From NCBI RefSeq assembly GCF_020985305.1, contig NZ_CP087588.1, forward strand, positions 3,223,501 to 3,287,500: DNA of 64,000 nucleotides, in the 5' to 3' direction. Origin of the DNA: Croceicoccus sp. Ery15. GTDB lineage: Bacteria; Pseudomonadota; Alphaproteobacteria; Sphingomonadales; Sphingomonadaceae. How positions within the stretch are numbered: the stretch's first letter is position 1; every line of letters begins with the position of its first letter. The notes below the pieces were generated by a model. That model made no database searches, had not been told where the DNA came from, and saw only the letters and a list, made by a program, of their open reading frames with translations. Positions 61,310-64,000 of this stretch are shown in pieces. A program made the position numbers and the translations under genes.

Positions 61310-61834
61310 TTAGACTTTGGTCTGGTCCAGATCGTCGAACCGGCCGTAACCGCCGCGGAAGAACAGTAGCGGGCCGACATCGCGCTCGGTCGTCAGGCTG
61401 ACGACGCGGCCCAGCACGATCAGATGATCGCCCGCATCCATCTCGCTTTCGATGGTGCATTCGATGGTGGCGACGACATCGTCGAGCACGGGCATGCCGT
61501 GGTCGGACAGGCGATGCGCGATATCGTGGAACTTGTCTTCCTTGCGACTGGCGATCTGCTTGCACAGCTCCAGCTGATCCTCGCCCAGAACGTTCACGCA
61601 GAAATGCCCGCAATCGCGCACCTGCGGCCAGCTGCTGGACCCCTTGCCGACATAGAACGCCACCAGCGGCGGATCGAGCGAGACCGAACCGAAGCTGCCG
61701 ACGACCAGCCCGACCGATCCGGCCTGTTCATGGGTGGCGGTGATCACGCATACGCCGGTGGGGTAATGGCCCAGCACGGTCCGGAAATGGGCCGGATCGA
61801 TCTCTACGTCGATATGGGGCGTGTCTTGCGTCAT
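61310..61834 (-). CDS. Flavin reductase family protein
   Basis: The 174-residue FMN-binding split-barrel protein has HFRTVLGHYPTGVCVITATHE at the start, GLVVGSFGSVSLDPPLVAFYVGKGSSSW (seen as SVSLDPPLVAFYVGKGSSSW), FCVNVLGEDQLELC and DHLIVLGRVVSL. This is the layout of reductase components that supply reduced flavin to partner monooxygenases. No monooxygenase is adjacent, so its partner is unknown. ATG 61834 follows GGAG; upstream in-frame codons reach into the divergent modA region and are not needed. It is 84 bases from modA and 59 bases before the fnr-type gene. Confidence 0.9.
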   Translation of the reverse strand: MTQDTPHIDVEIDPAHFRTVLGHYPTGVCVITATHEQAGSVGLVVGSFGSVSLDPPLVAFYVGKGSSSWPQVRDCGHFCVNVLGEDQLELCKQIASRKEDKFHDIAHRLSDHGMPVLDDVVATIECTIESEMDAGDHLIVLGRVVSLTTERDVGPLLFFRGGYGRFDDLDQTKV

Positions 61835-61917
61835 CCCTGCTCCTTTGCCGTGCGCATGGTACCATTCATGTTCCAAGGCGCTTCCCTTGGCGCGCGCCGC
61901 GCGATAGGTCGCGGGCC

Positions 61918-62733
61918 ATGTCGCATAAGTTCCGCCCCCAGACAATCGTGCTTTCCCTTGTGGCGGGAGCGTTGATCGCGGCCCTGATCGCTTGGCGGTC
62001 AGTGTCTTTCGGCACATCGTCCGGGGATGAAACGGGGTCCGGCCCCGTCGTGCTGGCTGCGGCAAGCATGCATGACGCGCTGGAAGATGCCGCCGATGCA
62101 TGGGCGGCGCGCGGCCATGCGCGGCCTGTGCTGTCCTTTGCCGCCAGCTCTGCCATGGCCCGCCAGATTCAGGCGGGGGCGCCAGCCGATCTGTTCGTTT
62201 CGGCGGACGAGGAATGGATGGACGTGCTGGAGGAGAACGGCCTGCTGGTCGCCGGATCGCGGGGGGTGATGGCCAGCAACAGCCTTGTGCTGATTGCGCC
62301 CGCCGCGTCCGATGTCACGCTGGAGCCCGCCGCCGGCTTTCCGCTGGCCCGTGTGCTCCATGGCGGGCGGCTGGCCGTGGCGGAAACGCAAAGCGTGCCC
62401 GCGGGCCGCTATGCCAAAGCGGCGCTGGTTTATCTGGGCGTGTGGGACAGCGTGGCCGATCGGCTGGCCCCTGCCGAAAACGTTCGCGCGGCCTTGCAAC
62501 TGGTGGCGCGCGGTGCGGCGCCTTTGGGCATTACCTATGCCACCGATGCCATGTCCGAACCTGCCGTGCGGATCGCAGGCACATTTCCCGCGTCGAGCCA
62601 TCCGCCGATCCTCTATCCCGTGGCGCGGGTGATGGCGGGCGAGCACCCCGATGCCGAGGCGTTTCGCCGGTTCCTGCTGTCGGACGAAGGCGCGGCGATC
62701 CTTGCCCGCCATGGTTTTGGACCTGCCGCATAA
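61918..62733 (+). CDS. modA: Molybdate ABC transporter substrate-binding protein
   Basis: The 271-residue periplasmic protein has an N-terminal membrane/signal segment (IVLSLVAGALIAALIAW). The mature part has VVLAAASMHDALEDAADAW, SFAASSAMARQIQAGAPADLFVSADEEWMD (seen as FAASSAMARQIQAGAPADLF), with serines that bind the oxyanion, and VARGAAPLGITYATDA. This is ModA-type. It delivers molybdate (or tungstate) to ModB. modB starts 25 bases later. No molybdenum-cofactor riboswitch was recognised in the 83-base upstream gap. Confidence 0.92.
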   Translation: MSHKFRPQTIVLSLVAGALIAALIAWRSVSFGTSSGDETGSGPVVLAAASMHDALEDAADAWAARGHARPVLSFAASSAMARQIQAGAPADLFVSADEEWMDVLEENGLLVAGSRGVMASNSLVLIAPAASDVTLEPAAGFPLARVLHGGRLAVAETQSVPAGRYAKAALVYLGVWDSVADRLAPAENVRAALQLVARGAAPLGITYATDAMSEPAVRIAGTFPASSHPPILYPVARVMAGEHPDAEAFRRFLLSDEGAAILARHGFGPAA

Positions 62734-62758
62734 TGGGCGGGCGGTATAGGGTGCGCGC

Positions 62759-63454
62759 ATGCTGACGCCCGCCGAATGGCAGATCGTGGCGCTTTCGCTG
62801 CGCGTCAGTCTTGTGGCGATTGCCGCCGTGCTGCCGCTGGCCTTCGCGCTGGCCTGGCTGCTGGCGCGGCGGCGGTTTCCGGGCATGGTGCTGATCGACG
62901 CGCTGGTGCATCTGCCGCTGGTGCTGCCGCCGGTGGTAACAGGCTATTTGCTGCTGCTGGCGTTCGGGCCGCAGGGTCCAGCGGGCAGGCTGGCGAAAAG
63001 CCTGCTGGGCATCACATTCTCGTTTCACTGGACGGGCGCGGCGCTGGCGGCGGCGGTGATGGCCCTGCCGCTGATGGTGCGGGCGATCCGATTGTCGATC
63101 GACGCAGTCGATACGCGGCTGGAAAGCGCGGCACGCACTTTGGGTGCGGGCCGGTGGGACGTGTTCCGGCGGGTGACCCTTCCGCTGGCGGCGCCGGGCG
63201 TGCTGGCGGCGCTGGTGCTGGGCTTCGCGCGCTCTATCGGCGAGTTCGGGGCGACGATCACCTTTGCCTCGAACATTCCGGGTGAAACCCGCACCTTGCC
63301 GTTGGGCATCTATACCGCCTTGCAGGTTCCGGGCGCAGAGGGAGAGGTGACGCGGCTTGCCATGATCTCCATCGCTTTGTCGCTGGCGGCGCTGGTCGCG
63401 TCCGAATGGCTGGTGCGGCGGGGCACAAACGGCAAGGGGCGGCCCGTATTATGA
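62759..63454 (+). CDS. modB: Molybdate ABC transporter permease
   Basis: The 231-residue inner-membrane permease has five to six helices. HLPLVLPPVVTGYLLLLAFG is the ModB block, and ESAARTLGAGRWDVFRRVTLPLAAPGVLAALVLGFARSIGEFG (seen as TLGAGRWDVFRRVTLPLAAP) is the EAA loop that contacts the ATPase. ATG 62759 follows modA by 25 bases, and its stop overlaps modC (ATGA). Confidence 0.94.
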   Translation: MLTPAEWQIVALSLRVSLVAIAAVLPLAFALAWLLARRRFPGMVLIDALVHLPLVLPPVVTGYLLLLAFGPQGPAGRLAKSLLGITFSFHWTGAALAAAVMALPLMVRAIRLSIDAVDTRLESAARTLGAGRWDVFRRVTLPLAAPGVLAALVLGFARSIGEFGATITFASNIPGETRTLPLGIYTALQVPGAEGEVTRLAMISIALSLAALVASEWLVRRGTNGKGRPVL

Positions 63455-64000
63455 GCGGTCCGGCATTCGACATCGATATCGCGCTCGACCGGCCCGATCG
63501 CCGGATCGCGGTGCGCATTGCCGCGAGCAATAATCTGGTCGCACTGGTCGGCCCGTCGGGCATGGGGAAGACCAGCGTGCTGGACGCCATCGCAGGGTTG
63601 CTGCGGCCCGCGCGCGGCCATATCGCGGTGGGCGGCACCACATTGTTCGATGCGGCAGCGCGGATCGACCTGCCGCCCGAACGGCGCGGCGCAGGCTATG
63701 TGTTTCAGGACAGCCGCCTGTTTCCGCATCTGACCGTCGAACAGAACATTCGCTTTGGAATGCGCTATGCGGCGGGGCAGGCGCCTTTTGCCACGGCAGA
63801 GGAATGCGCCGATCTGCTGGGTATCGCCCATTTGCTGCATCGCCGCCCGCGCGCATTGTCGGGCGGGGAAATCCGCCGCGCCGCCATTGCCCGCGCCCTG
63901 CTGCGCGCACCGCGGTTTTTGTTGTTAGACGAACCGACGGCCTCTCTCGACGATGCGCGGCGGCAGGATATCTTGCACATTGTCGAGGAAATCCGCGACC
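63451..64000 (+). CDS. modC: Molybdate ABC transporter ATPase, 3' end cut by window
   Basis: The frame starts at ATG 63451, overlapping the modB stop, and runs off the window with 183 residues visible. Walker A is GPSGMGKTS, YVFQDSRLFPHLTVEQNI is the Q-loop region, the signature is LSGGEIRRAAIARA (LSGGE in place of LSGGQ) and Walker B is LLLDEPTASLD. The C-terminal molybdate-binding regulatory domain would lie beyond the edge. It powers molybdate uptake through ModB. Confidence 0.95.
   Translation, partial: MSGPAFDIDIALDRPDRRIAVRIAASNNLVALVGPSGMGKTSVLDAIAGLLRPARGHIAVGGTTLFDAAARIDLPPERRGAGYVFQDSRLFPHLTVEQNIRFGMRYAAGQAPFATAEECADLLGIAHLLHRRPRALSGGEIRRAAIARALLRAPRFLLLDEPTASLDDARRQDILHIVEEIRD

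Noticed and set aside
1-64000. CRISPR arrays, insertion sequences, prophage or toxin-antitoxin genes
   Set aside because: No regularly spaced repeats, transposase motifs, phage genes or paired small toxin-antitoxin frames were seen on either strand.

Overview
The window reads as a chromosomal segment of an alphaproteobacterium of the order Sphingomonadales, most likely the Erythrobacteraceae/Novosphingobium neighbourhood. The reasons are high GC, characteristic gene sets (zinc-ribbon protein beside ftsEX, metX-metW, M20 hydrolase-astA-astB, DUF2066-hdaA, DUF2794) and TonB-dependent receptors of the Caulobacter/sphingomonad type. This placement is inference from gene content; no 16S gene is present. 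No insertion sequence, integrase, phage gene or CRISPR array was seen.

Layout. 1-6770: surface-polysaccharide genes (partial unknown gene, Wzx-like flippase, endonuclease/exonuclease/phosphatase-family protein, GT4 glycosyltransferase, sugar C-methyltransferase, NAD-dependent epimerase). 6953-7039: tRNA-Leu(GAG). 7195-11458: zinc-ribbon membrane protein, then ftsE-ftsX, YdcF-like protein and a PlsC-like acyltransferase. 11464-17011: tyrA-like and hisC, divergent from metX-metW, then dnaB. 17045-27734: a long minus-strand run transcribed as lptD-surA-pdxA-rsmA, M20 hydrolase-astA-astB, a small membrane protein and a PAP2 phosphatase. 28025-31693: pepA-holC, a lipoprotein, small membrane proteins and ndk. 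31699-38998: purN (fused to a YjbR-like domain) and purM separated by an opposite-strand outer-membrane protein gene, then DUF2066, hdaA, cysE, DUF2794 and a polytopic membrane protein. 39072-43398: gph divergent from glmU, a 108-residue protein and glmS.

43401-57504 is the accessory highlight, an alginate-utilisation locus: TonB receptor, FadR-type GntR regulator, PL6 alginate lyase, PL17 oligoalginate lyase, MFS transporter, SDR reductase and a second TonB receptor. The four middle catabolic genes are tightly coupled (TGATG and ATGA overlaps, then a 35-nt gap). The genes suggest polymer cleavage and oligomer uptake across the outer membrane, exolytic conversion to 4-deoxy-L-erythro-5-hexoseulose uronate (DEH), inner-membrane uptake and reduction to 2-keto-3-deoxygluconate. 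The kinase and aldolase needed afterwards are not in the window. A ten-base motif TGGYNNGMCA occurs upstream of both receptors, the regulator and the PL6 gene (five copies), which suggests a local GntR regulon.

57808-64000: DEAD-box RNA helicase, SDR protein, an Fe-S-type Crp/Fnr regulator, a flavin reductase, and the molybdate transport operon modABC, with modC cut by the window edge.
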